From NCBI GenBank assembly GCA_964555935.1, contig CAZKUN010000134.1, positions 1-24,750 of the forward strand: a stretch of 24,750 nt of DNA. Direction: 5' to 3'. Below the pieces are notes generated by a model that saw nothing but the letters and a program-made list of their open reading frames with translations, searched no databases and was not told the DNA's origin. This DNA is from CAZKUN01 sp964555935. GTDB lineage: Bacteria > Armatimonadota > Zipacnadia > Zipacnadales > VGFC01. Of this stretch, positions 1 through 7,346 are shown one piece after another (positions within the stretch are counted from its first letter, which is position 1; each line of letters opens with the position of its first letter). The translations under genes were made by a program, and so were the position numbers.

Positions 1-2
1 GG

Positions 3-1085
3 ATCGGGCTGCTCTTCTACGGTCAGAGCCAAGACGAGCCAGAGAAGCCAACCGAGGCCGCGCCTCCCCCGGCGACTAAGGTCATTGAGGGTGTGCCGCC
101 ATTCGCTCTGGGCCCCGAGACGGGCATCCAAAGACTGACGCTTGAGGCGCTTCGCTCGTTGCTGAGCCACAAGGGCGTCGAGGCGGACATGGACACCCTC
201 ATGGCGGTGTCCGGGATCGCGTTTCAGTTCGTCTATAGCCCCAGCGACAGGATGTTGGGCGTGCAGGTTTTCGCGGCGCAGCCGTTCGAGACCACCTGCG
301 CGGGCTTTGGCTTCGTCGCGCGTGAGAATGCCAGCGAGACCGCCGACCGGGCCATCCTGAAACTGTGCCAGGCACTTGATCTCGACGAGCCGGTTCTCGT
401 GCCGTATGCGGATCAGGTGTGGGTCATAGTCACTAGTTACGATCAGGGCAGCAAACAACTCACTTACCTGCGACCTGGCACCGCCGATACGCGGGCGGCG
501 GAGTTCGACGAGTTCTCACTGCACTGGCAGCAGGCGGCGGACCAGTGGGGGGGCGCGCTGTTGCCCTACTATCAACTCTCGCTGGGGCTGCGCCAGCGCC
601 AGCCCGCGACGGACGATCTCGTGCGCGAGGGAGCCAAGCGAGCCGTGTCACTGATGGCGCGACGCTCCGTGCTTGGAGCGCCGGCCGGGCCCGCGGCATA
701 CGAGGCTCTCATCGCCGATCTTGAGGCCCACGCAACCGAGAGCATCCCCGAAGACGCGCGCGATCTTGCCCAATGGGCGGGAAGCCCGTTGGTGACGCTC
801 CGCAACGCCCGGCGCTCCGCGGCCTCGTTCCTGGACGCAAACGCGGGCAGTCTGCCTGAGGCCGCTGCGGCGTCGGCTATCGCAGCGGCGAGCACTTACC
901 GGGCGCTCGATTCCGTGCTCGCATCGCTCCAGGCAAACTTCCCGGTGCCGCCGACCGGTGCGGATCCAAACACCCCCAGCCCCGAGTATGCGGCGGCGGC
1001 TCTGGAAGCCGTCGCACTCGCGCGCGACGCGCAAGCGCTCGACGCGCAGGCTGCGGGGCATCTGGCGCTGGTGGTCGCCGAATAA
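3..1085 (+). CDS. Hypothetical protein, N-terminus outside the window
   Basis: I do not recognise this protein. The frame is open back to base 3 with no stop, so the true start lies outside the window. A GTG at 93 is possible but unlikely. The first visible residues (IGLLFYGQSQ) look like the end of a membrane anchor or signal segment, followed by a Pro/Glu-rich linker (about residues 12-30). After that comes a mixed globular region and an Ala-rich, probably helical C-terminal half (from about 190). No catalytic motif, cysteine pattern or repeat stands out. The stop is 4 nt before the next ATG, so it is very likely cotranscribed and translationally coupled with the YprB-like exonuclease. An exported or membrane-anchored protein is inference from the first residues only. 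Confidence 0.7.
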   Translation: MGLLFYGQSQDEPEKPTEAAPPPATKVIEGVPPFALGPETGIQRLTLEALRSLLSHKGVEADMDTLMAVSGIAFQFVYSPSDRMLGVQVFAAQPFETTCAGFGFVARENASETADRAILKLCQALDLDEPVLVPYADQVWVIVTSYDQGSKQLTYLRPGTADTRAAEFDEFSLHWQQAADQWGGALLPYYQLSLGLRQRQPATDDLVREGAKRAVSLMARRSVLGAPAGPAAYEALIADLEAHATESIPEDARDLAQWAGSPLVTLRNARRSAASFLDANAGSLPEAAAASAIAAASTYRALDSVLASLQANFPVPPTGADPNTPSPEYAAAALEAVALARDAQALDAQAAGHLALVVAE

Positions 1086-1089
1086 CGCC

Positions 1090-2082
1090 ATGCTATTCTC
1101 CCGCGAGACACGCAAGAAGCTGCAGGCCATCCGTCGCCGCCCCAAGGGCGCCGAGCAACCACCCCCATCCGAACCGTCTCCCGAGCCGGAGGCGCCCCAG
1201 CCCGCTCCTGAACGCAAGCCCGCATCGGCCAAGCCTCCCGAGCCCGAGCGAAAGCCGCTCATGGCTGGGCTGACGCGCGACCGTCTCAAGCAGCGAGTAA
1301 AAGTCAAACGCAAGGGGGCGATCCAGCCGCTCCACCCGCTCGAATCCGAGGGGGCCGATTCGCCGCCACCAGTGGAGGACGCTGGGCAACCCGCTACCGT
1401 CGAGGAACTGCTGCCGGGCGTCGCGGAGACGGGCGAGCATGGCACGTGCTGGCTCATGCAGCCTGACGCCGCGTCTGTCTGCGATTGGTCGGACGCGGTG
1501 CTGAGCACCCTTCGCGCCGTGTCGGCCGACCCGCCGTCGGAGCTGTCGGCAACGGGGGATCTGGCGTTCCTGGACATCGAGACGGCCGGGCTATCGGGGA
1601 TGCCGGCCTTCCTGGTGGGCGTGCTGCGGTTCACTGATTCGGGTCTCGTCATCACGCAGATGTTCGCGCGTGATTACCCGGAGGAAGCGGCCGTGTTGCA
1701 TCGCACGGTTGAGGCGCTGGCGGGGAGTCGCTACGTCCTCACCTACAATGGCGCGACGTTTGACATGCCTTACCTGCGGAACCGAGCGACGTACCATGCC
1801 GTGGGTTTTGACATCGATCCGGAGCACGTTGATCTCATCAAGCCCGCTCGGCGGCGTTTCCGCAAGACATTCCCCAATTGCAAGCTGCAGACGCTGGAGC
1901 GCATGCTCTGCGGGAGAGATAGGGGAGACGACATTCCCGGCTCGGAGATCCCTCGCGCCTACCAGGATTTCGTCCGGACTCAGGACGCGCGGACGATGGC
2001 CACCGTCATCCGCCACAACATCATTGACCTGCTGACGCTCGCTGAGATCCTGCCGCACTGTCTCACCGAAGACGCGGGCTAG
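1090..2082 (+). CDS. YprB-like RNase H-fold DEDD 3'-5' exonuclease
   Basis: 330 aa from the ATG at 1090, chosen because it directly follows the previous stop; the frame is open further upstream, but that part overlaps the previous gene. Residues 1-110 are Pro-, Lys- and Arg-rich and probably disordered. Residues 155-325 form an RNase H-like exonuclease domain of the YprB type. The four acidic metal ligands are visible: D162 and E164 in FLDIET, D225 in YNGATFDMPYL, and D313 with the general-base-type H309 in RHNIIDLLTL. Members of this family are predicted to degrade nucleic acid from the 3' end; substrates are poorly known. No clear Shine-Dalgarno precedes the ATG, which fits coupling to the upstream gene. 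The 103-bp repeat begins 3 bases after the stop. Family assignment is firm; biological role is unknown. Confidence 0.85.
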   Translation: MLFSRETRKKLQAIRRRPKGAEQPPPSEPSPEPEAPQPAPERKPASAKPPEPERKPLMAGLTRDRLKQRVKVKRKGAIQPLHPLESEGADSPPPVEDAGQPATVEELLPGVAETGEHGTCWLMQPDAASVCDWSDAVLSTLRAVSADPPSELSATGDLAFLDIETAGLSGMPAFLVGVLRFTDSGLVITQMFARDYPEEAAVLHRTVEALAGSRYVLTYNGATFDMPYLRNRATYHAVGFDIDPEHVDLIKPARRRFRKTFPNCKLQTLERMLCGRDRGDDIPGSEIPRAYQDFVRTQDARTMATVIRHNIIDLLTLAEILPHCLTEDAG

Positions 2083-2084
2083 TA

Positions 2085-2187
2085 CTAGAAGTGGTTTCAA
2101 AACCCCCGTAGGTCGAAGCTCCAGGGAAACTCGTCGTCTGAGTTTCCACGACCAGCCCGGTTGTTGGGGTTTGGAAACCACTTATAG
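2085..2187 (+). repeat. 103-bp palindromic dispersed repeat, copy A
   Basis: Copy A has imperfect terminal inverted repeats (2085-2106 against 2166-2187, 20 of 22 matching) and a central perfect 8-bp hairpin, ggaaactc/gagtttcc (2125-2132 and 2140-2147), with a 7-nt loop. A second copy of exactly the same length lies at 3068-3170 in the same orientation, with about 94 of 103 positions identical. It begins 3 bases after the exonuclease stop. It has no coding capacity. It could be a MITE- or REP-like element, or a structured 3' UTR module. Confidence 0.85.
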
Positions 2188-2223
2188 CACGGGGTAATCC
2201 GCGTTCGTATTCCGCCTCGACGT

Positions 2224-2303
2224 TCCCGTGCCGGCGGGTCTCCTGACCCGCCGGATCTACGCCAGCCGACAACCGGCGGGTCAGGAGACCCGCCGGTACG
2301 GGA
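2224..2303. repeat. Nested inverted repeat: two REP-like hairpins head to head
   Basis: Two 31-nt arms (2224-2254 and 2273-2303) are reverse complements with one mismatch, around an 18-nt centre. Each arm also contains its own perfect hairpin: a 10-bp stem ccggcgggtc/gacccgccgg with a 4-nt loop, tcct at 2241-2244 and agga-a type at 2283-2286. The DNA can therefore fold as one long cruciform or as two small hairpins. This is the geometry of paired REP/BIME elements. It contains no gene. Confidence 0.8.
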
Positions 2304-2414
2304 CGGCTAAGGACGCGAACTGACTCTCACGGATACTAGGTAACAAGGGCACCACGCTCGCAGCCACGAACAGCCGGTCGTGACGTCGACTTCTGCAAAA
2401 GGGCGGTAGTTGAT

Positions 2415-3071
2415 ATGGCTCAGAAATCGCATCTCTCACGTATTCTCGACTCGGGCGTAACCGCGGTCATCCGCGCGAAGAGTTCCGAGCATCTCATCGA
2501 TGTAGCAAAGGCGATCAGGGACGGCGGCGTTGAGTGCATCGAGGTCACGATGACCACGCCCAACGCGCTCAAAGTCATCGAGCAGGCAGCCAACGAGTTC
2601 GGCGACGAGGTCCTGATCGGCGTGGGCTCGGTACTCGATGCCGAGACGTGCCGGGCGGCCATCCTCTCCGGCGCGGAGTTCGTCGTCGGCCCGTGCCTCG
2701 ACCTCGGCGTCATCGAAATGTGCCGAACCTACAGCAAGCCCTGCATTCCCGGGGCGATGACACCGACGGAGATCCTCACCGCCTGGCGCGCGGGTGCTGA
2801 CTTGGTCAAGGTCTTCCCCGCCGGAGGCCTGGGGCCAAACTACTTCAAGGATGTCCTCGCGCCATTGCCGCAGGTGAAGCTCGTGCCCACCGGCGGAGTC
2901 GACGTCAGCACAGCCGCCGACTTCATCAAGGCCGGCGCCGCCGCGCTCTGCGTCGGCAGCGCGATGACACCCAAAGACGCCATGGCCGAGGGCAGGTGGG
3001 ACGTCCTCACTGACCTCGCCAGCCAGTTCGTCGCCGAAGTGCAGAAAGCCCGCGCCGACCTCGACGGCTAG
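2415..3071 (+). CDS. eda: 2-keto-3-deoxy-6-phosphogluconate (KDPG) aldolase
   Basis: 218 aa, the usual length of the family. KDPG/KHG aldolases cleave 2-keto-3-deoxy-6-phosphogluconate to pyruvate and glyceraldehyde 3-phosphate, the last step of the Entner-Doudoroff route; relatives act on other keto-deoxy sugar acids. The TIM-barrel landmarks are present: catalytic E43 in IEVTMTTP, GVGSVLD (about 70-75), PGAMTPTE (112-119), the Schiff-base lysine K132 in DLVKVFPA, and the phosphate-binding PTGGV (158-162). The ATG at 2415 fits the family N-terminus. The TAG stop (3069-3071) lies inside the left end of repeat copy B, so the repeat supplies the end of this gene. No 6-phosphogluconate dehydratase is adjacent, though an IlvD/EDD-family dehydratase lies at 5590-7333 on the other strand. 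Confidence 0.93.
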   Translation: MAQKSHLSRILDSGVTAVIRAKSSEHLIDVAKAIRDGGVECIEVTMTTPNALKVIEQAANEFGDEVLIGVGSVLDAETCRAAILSGAEFVVGPCLDLGVIEMCRTYSKPCIPGAMTPTEILTAWRAGADLVKVFPAGGLGPNYFKDVLAPLPQVKLVPTGGVDVSTAADFIKAGAAALCVGSAMTPKDAMAEGRWDVLTDLASQFVAEVQKARADLDG

Positions 3072-3170
3072 AAGTGGTTTCAAGGCCCCCGTAGGTCGAA
3101 GCTCCAGGGAAACTCGCCGTCTGAGTTTCCACGACCAGCCCAGTTGTAGGGGTACTGAAACCACATATAG
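3068..3170 (+). repeat. 103-bp palindromic dispersed repeat, copy B
   Basis: Second copy of the element at 2085-2187, same orientation and length, with roughly nine substitutions. The outer arms (3068-3089 and 3149-3170) pair less well than in copy A. The central 8-bp stem is fully conserved and the only change near it falls in the loop. The first four bases (ctag) overlap the stop codon of eda. Confidence 0.85.
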
Positions 3171-3191
3171 CTCTGCCCAGCGGAAATAGAA

Positions 3192-3220
3192 GACGCCACG
3201 CCCATTCTGGGCGTGGCGTC
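3192..3220 (+). terminator. Strong hairpin, probable transcription terminator after eda
   Basis: A perfect 13-bp stem (gacgccacgccca and its complement) closes a 3-nt loop, ttc. It is followed by gtttgtcg, only a short T-run. It lies 120 nt after the eda stop, beyond repeat copy B. A terminator role is likely but the weak U-tract leaves doubt. Confidence 0.5.
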
Positions 3221-3244
3221 GTTTGTCGTCACGTGACGACAAAC
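3221..3244. repeat. Perfect 24-bp palindrome
   Basis: A perfect inverted repeat with no spacer: gtttgtcgtcac joined directly to its complement. It starts on the base after the 13-bp hairpin ends. With zero loop it is more likely a dimeric protein-binding site or a cruciform than an efficient RNA hairpin. Confidence 0.7.
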
Positions 3245-3312
3245 CAAACGGGCGAGAACCGCCAATGTTGCGTGACCAGGGCATTGGGCCTCTGAGCGAG
3301 TTCATTGACGGC

Positions 3313-3426
3313 GAGGACGCTCTCGGCCGCCGCGAAGTCGTGCAGGACAACACGGGTACGACTACGTACGTGTATGATGGTGTGGGACGCAATACGACAG
3401 TGACATCGGGCGCGGATGCGAGGTGA
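3313..3426 (+). pseudogene. Relic of an RHS/YD-repeat protein
   Basis: About 37 codons ending in TGA (3424-3426) read as RHS-type repeat sequence. DALGRREVVQDNTGT is followed by TTYVYDGVGRNTTVTSGA, matching the familiar YDxxGR...TTYxYDxxGR pattern of RHS/YD-repeat proteins. Full-length family members run to over a thousand residues, and nothing around this fragment continues the repeats. It overlaps the Shine-Dalgarno region and very start of the ankyrin gene. I read it as the leftover end of a lost gene. A short YD-like peptide encoded on purpose is less likely. Confidence 0.6.
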
Positions 3427-3433
3427 TCGAGTG

Positions 3434-5404
3434 ATGAGGCGCATTGGCTGGGGTCTCATGCTGGTAACGGGGGTCGCCCTTCTTTCGGGCGTGGCCTTGT
3501 GCGACGATGAGCTGAGGCGCGCCGTCGAGGGCAATGACATCCCAAGGGTCCGCGAACTCCTGGCGGAGGGGGTCGACCCCGATTCCGGAGCCGAGGATGA
3601 CGTGCCGGCCCTCTTCTATGCAATTGGCATGGCGGACTTCGGCCCACACGATTGGTGGTTCGGATCGGGCGACCCCGAGTTGGTTGAGCTGCTGCTCGAG
3701 CATGGGGCGGATCCGAACTTCGAGGGCGACTCTCCCTACGGCTCGCTGGTCGCTCTGCTGTCGATATCGGGTGACTTGCGGCTTCTCGAGCTTCTGCTGC
3801 AGCACGGCGCCGATCCTGACCTGGGACATGCCCTGGTGGTGGCCGCCGGCTCAGACAGGCCGGCAGCGGGGTTGATGCTGCTCGAACACGGGGCGGACCC
3901 AAATGTGCGCAGCCGCGAGGATGGGATCCCGCTTGCCGCGGCGGCGGAGAAAGGACACCTCGAACTTGTGCGGGCGCTCATTGAGGCTGGGGCCGAGGTC
4001 AACCCGAAGCCGGGCATGGCGGGCTTGCCGCTGCAGAGCGCGGCGGAAGAAGGGCACGCTGAGATCGTGGAGCTTCTGCTCGCAAATGGGGCCGAGGTCA
4101 CGCTGCATGTTGCAGCGATATTGGGCGACGTGGAACGCATCGTCGAGCTGCTCGACGGCGGCGCGGACGTCAACGAGGGGGATGTGATTGACGCCACGCC
4201 GCTGCTGCTCGCCGCGGGACATGACCAGGCCCAAGTGGTCGAGTTGCTGATGGGGCGCGGAGGTGATCCATCCCTCGCCGACGGGATCGACCGCACGCCG
4301 CTCGCCCACGCGATGCTGTATGGGCAGGTTGACGCCGTGGAGGCTCTGTTGGCCAATGGCGCCGATCCGAATATCCTTAGCGAGCATGGGTCCCACCTGC
4401 TGCAGACTGGCTGGGGCCAGAGAGCGGTGACGTTACTGCTCGACCATGGGGCCGACCCCAATGGCAACCCCGAGCGCCCGGGCCGGCCCCTGTACTGGGC
4501 GGCCCGTAGGGGGGGGCGCGCCGAGGCGGCAGAGCTTCTTCTTGCTCGCGGGGCCACGCTCGACGCCCATGCGGCGGCAATGCTGGGGTACGCGGACAAG
4601 GTGCGGGAGTTCATCGCTGGTGGGGTAGACCCGAACAAGACGAACGAGCGCGGCGAGAATCTGTTGCACGCGGCCGCCGACGGCAGCTATCCGGACATCG
4701 CCGCATGCCTCATCGATGAGCACGGGATGGATGTGAATGCGCCGACGGAGGATGGCTACACCCCCCTCCATTGTGCCGCCGAGGAAGGCCGGGCATCCGT
4801 AGCGACGCTGCTCATCGAGCGAGGGGCCGAGGTGGACGCCGAGACCGACAGCCGATGGACCCCGCTCTACAGAGCGGTCCTCAGCCGTGAGCCTGAAACG
4901 GTCCGAGTGCTCCTGGAAAAGGGAGCGAGCATCAGCGTCGGAGGGGGCCGCTTGCTCTCCGCCGCGGCGTTCGAGGGAGACATTCAGACGGTGAGGCTCC
5001 TGCTGGCCCATGGGGCGGACGTGAACGCCGACACCCCCCTGCTGAGCGCAGCGGTCGGGGGCCACGTTGAGATCGCCCGTCTCCTCCTCGAGAATGGCGC
5101 CGACATCGCGGCCTGGGACGAACATGGGATGCCGTTCGACCGCGCCCTCCGAGCTGGCCATGCGGAGGTCGTGCGCATTCTGTGGCCCGAGTACCAACGT
5201 AGGCGGGATGAGATGAATGAGCAACGCCCCTCACTCCACACCGCGGCAGCAACGGGGCACGTTGCGGTGGTCCAGGTCTTGCTGGAGCTGGGCGCCGATC
5301 CGACAGAGACTGACGGGCAAGGTCAGACACCACTGGACATGGCTGAGCGGTGGGGCAATCCCGAGGCAGCCGAGGTGCTACGGGAGGCGATGGGAGGGCT
5401 GTGA
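3434..5404 (+). CDS. Exported ankyrin-repeat protein
   Basis: 656 aa from the ATG at 3434, chosen because gaggtg (3419-3424) sits about 9 nt upstream; in-frame starts at 3416 and 3431 also exist. Residues 1-23 form a Sec-type signal peptide (MRRIGWGLMLVTGVALLSGV then ALC). The LC context is a poor lipobox, so a periplasmic or secreted location is more likely than lipoprotein. The rest is an ankyrin solenoid of about 19 units, with many clear copies of the LLLxxGADPN/GADVN turn (for example around 88-94, 150-157, 219-222, 243-247, 338-343, 463-467, 526-531, 553-557, 618-623). Some units are degenerate, such as about 567-585. Ankyrin arrays bind protein partners; no enzymatic domain is attached and no partner gene adjoins it. 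The target cannot be inferred. Confidence 0.88.
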   Translation: MRRIGWGLMLVTGVALLSGVALCDDELRRAVEGNDIPRVRELLAEGVDPDSGAEDDVPALFYAIGMADFGPHDWWFGSGDPELVELLLEHGADPNFEGDSPYGSLVALLSISGDLRLLELLLQHGADPDLGHALVVAAGSDRPAAGLMLLEHGADPNVRSREDGIPLAAAAEKGHLELVRALIEAGAEVNPKPGMAGLPLQSAAEEGHAEIVELLLANGAEVTLHVAAILGDVERIVELLDGGADVNEGDVIDATPLLLAAGHDQAQVVELLMGRGGDPSLADGIDRTPLAHAMLYGQVDAVEALLANGADPNILSEHGSHLLQTGWGQRAVTLLLDHGADPNGNPERPGRPLYWAARRGGRAEAAELLLARGATLDAHAAAMLGYADKVREFIAGGVDPNKTNERGENLLHAAADGSYPDIAACLIDEHGMDVNAPTEDGYTPLHCAAEEGRASVATLLIERGAEVDAETDSRWTPLYRAVLSREPETVRVLLEKGASISVGGGRLLSAAAFEGDIQTVRLLLAHGADVNADTPLLSAAVGGHVEIARLLLENGADIAAWDEHGMPFDRALRAGHAEVVRILWPEYQRRRDEMNEQRPSLHTAAATGHVAVVQVLLELGADPTETDGQGQTPLDMAERWGNPEAAEVLREAMGGL

Positions 5405-5496
5405 CGCGCCTGCGTCCATGGCTTGGCCCCTCGTGCCCGCACGATCGCACCGGCCGCTCGTCCACCATGCCCCCCAAATAACCGATCAGAGCGACG

Positions 5497-5580
5497 ATGA
5501 CGGGCGAGACTGAACTCATCTGGCTCTCTGACAGCCCCACCCACGCCACGGGGTCCGGCCGCGTAACGCGGCGAGTCGTG
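5497..5580 (+). pseudogene. Possible N-terminal stub of a glycosyltransferase gene
   Basis: The ATG at 5497 opens a frame reading MTGETELIWLSDSPTHATGS followed by GRVTRRVV. This resembles the first strand and loop of GT4-type glycosyltransferases (LWxSDSPTxxTGFGRVT). After about 28 codons the resemblance ends, and the frame runs antisense into the 3' end of the dehydratase gene at 5590, stopping at 5645-5647. I read it as a gene cut off by a deletion or rearrangement joining it to the dehydratase. Chance similarity cannot be excluded in so short a stretch. The 92 nt before it (5405-5496) hold nothing I recognise. Confidence 0.45.
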
Positions 5581-5589
5581 CCGCCGCCG

Positions 5590-7333
5590 TCAGTCCGGCA
5601 TCGCCATCGTTGCGCCCTCGGCCGCCGATGTCGCCAGTCCCGTGTATAGCCTGAGCAGCGGCCAGTCGTTCTTCTCCGGCGGCACGGGCGGATCGTCGAT
5701 CAGCCGTTGGGCCAGGATCTTCGCGCCCTCCTCGGGAGCAAACCTGCGTTCGCCGTCGCCGACCATGTCGATGGTCTTCGCGTCGACATCCACCTCGATC
5801 CAATCGCCGTCCCTCAACGCGCCGATGGGGCCGCCCTGAGCAGCCTCGGGGCAAACGTGGCACACGGCGGGCCCGCCGGAGGCTCCTGAGAAGCGCCCGT
5901 CCGTGATCAGCACCATTGTCTTGCTGAGTTCGGGGTCGCTCGAGATCGTCTTGGTCACGTAGAACTGCTCGGGCATGCCACTGCCGCGAGGGCCCTCAAA
6001 GCGGATGATGACCGCGTCGCCCGCTTTGGCGCGCCCAGCGAAGATCGCCTCGATGGCATCCTCCTGGCGATCGAAGACGCGCGCCGGGCCGCTGAACTGC
6101 CGCGCTTCCGGCTCAACCGCCGCCTCCTTGATGACCGATCCCTCCGGGGCGATGTTACCCCTCAGGATCGCGATGCCGCCGCGCTGCGCCAGTGGCTCAT
6201 CGACCGAGGAGATGACGTCCCGGAGCTTCAGGCCGTAGTTCTGAAGGTGCAGCGGCTGCCTCTTGAAGAACCCCGCGTCGTCCAGCTCGTCCAGGTTCTC
6301 GCCGACGGTTCTGCCTGACGAAGTCAGCGCATCGAGGTGGAGGAGGTCGCGCAGCTCCCACATGATCCTCGGGACGCCACCCGCCATCCAGACCAGGTTG
6401 GCCGTCCACTCGCCCGAGGGCCTCACGTTCACGATCCAGGGAGTGCGGTCGTTCGCCTCCTGGAATCGGTCGAGCGTGCAGTCGAGTCCGAGCGCCTGGG
6501 CCATCGCCGGCAGGTGCAAGAGCGCGTTGGAACTCCCGGCGCAAGCGGCATGGACGGTCAGCGCGTTGTCGAGGGCCTTCTGCGTCAGCACCTTGTCCGC
6601 GGTGATCCCATTCTCTATCAGGCTCGCCATCCGCGCCCCGGCGTCAACCGCCTGGCGTCGCTGGTAGTGGCCCAGCGCCGGCGCGAGCGCGGTCGTCGGC
6701 AGCGCCAGGCCCAGGGCCTCGCTCATGACCTGCATCGTGTTCGCCGTGCCGAGGAATTNNNNNNNNNNGGTACGCCCCCGGCCCGGGACACGCTTCCTCG
6801 AGCCAGTAGTCGTGCTCTTCCTGCGTCACGCGCCCGCGCCGCAGGTCGGCCATCAGGTCGCCCATCTTGTCGAGGGACATGTCGGCCGCGCCGCGCCCCA
6901 TCGCCCCACCTGGGAAGTGGATTGTCGGAATCTTCAGCCGCGCCGCCGCGATGAGATGCCCGGGAATCGCCTTGTCACACCCCGAGACCATAACTACCCC
7001 GTCGGCGAACGCCGAGCGCACGTGCAACTCCGTCGCCAGAGCGGTCAGCTCGCGGATGCACAGGGACAGATCCATCGCGTCCGTGCCCTGGCTGATGCCG
7101 TCACAGGCATCCGTACACGTGTATTTGGCGGGCGTTGCCCCCGATTCGATGATCCCGTCACGAACCGCGTCACGGATGTCGCCGAGGTGGACGCTTCCGG
7201 GGTGGGAGTCGCCGGTAGAGGATTCGATCACCACGAGCGGCTTTTCGAGGTCCCGTTTCGACCAGCCGCACCCAAGCCTTAGCGGGTCGATCTCAGGGGC
7301 GATCTTGCGCATCTCTTGCGAGTGACGGGCCAT
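5590..7333 (-). CDS. ilvD: IlvD/EDD-family dehydratase, interrupted by an assembly gap
   Basis: The start is the ATG at 7333-7331, behind aaggag, which overlaps the stop of the upstream amidohydrolase. Removing the ten Ns at 6759-6768 rejoins the two halves in frame as a 577-aa protein, normal for dihydroxy-acid dehydratases. These iron-sulfur enzymes dehydrate 2,3-dihydroxy acids in valine/isoleucine synthesis; relatives act on sugar acids. Landmarks: HPGSVHL (44-50, the Gly form also seen in E. coli IlvD), TDACDG, GCDK with C119 and the conserved K121, ACPGPGA (181-187), GTANTM, GNIAPEGSVIK, FEGPRGSGMPE and ITDGRFSGASGG near the C-terminus. At the gap the rejoined sequence reads GAYQFLGT where the family has GxC, so a cluster-ligand cysteine appears as tyrosine; this is probably an error at the contig edge. 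Whether the substrate is a branched-chain intermediate or a sugar acid is unresolved. Confidence 0.85.
6759..6768. other. Scaffold gap of 10 Ns inside the dehydratase gene
   Basis: Ten ambiguous bases. Left in place they shift the reading frame (10 is not a multiple of 3). Deleted, the flanks join in frame at a highly conserved motif with no residues missing. The spacer is therefore probably an arbitrary scaffolding placeholder between abutting contigs, not a measured gap. Confidence 0.9.
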
Positions 7334-7346
7334 GTGGAGGCGCTCC

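Larger units (their letters stand above)
2083..2414. other. Gene-free, repeat-rich spacer before eda
   Basis: This 332-nt stretch holds the 103-bp repeat (copy A) and a nested inverted repeat. The remaining part, 2304-2414, has no ORF of note and no convincing sigma-70 promoter. A weak G-rich patch (gggcgg, 2401-2406) is the only Shine-Dalgarno-like sequence ahead of the aldolase. Confidence 0.6.

Noticed and set aside
2085..2187. Repeat copies as insertion sequences with a transposase
   Set aside because: At 103 bp they have no coding capacity; at most they are non-autonomous.
2436..3392. Minus-strand open frame covering eda, repeat B and the RHS relic
   Set aside because: It lies antisense to a clear aldolase and reads the repeat as peptide; no family resemblance.
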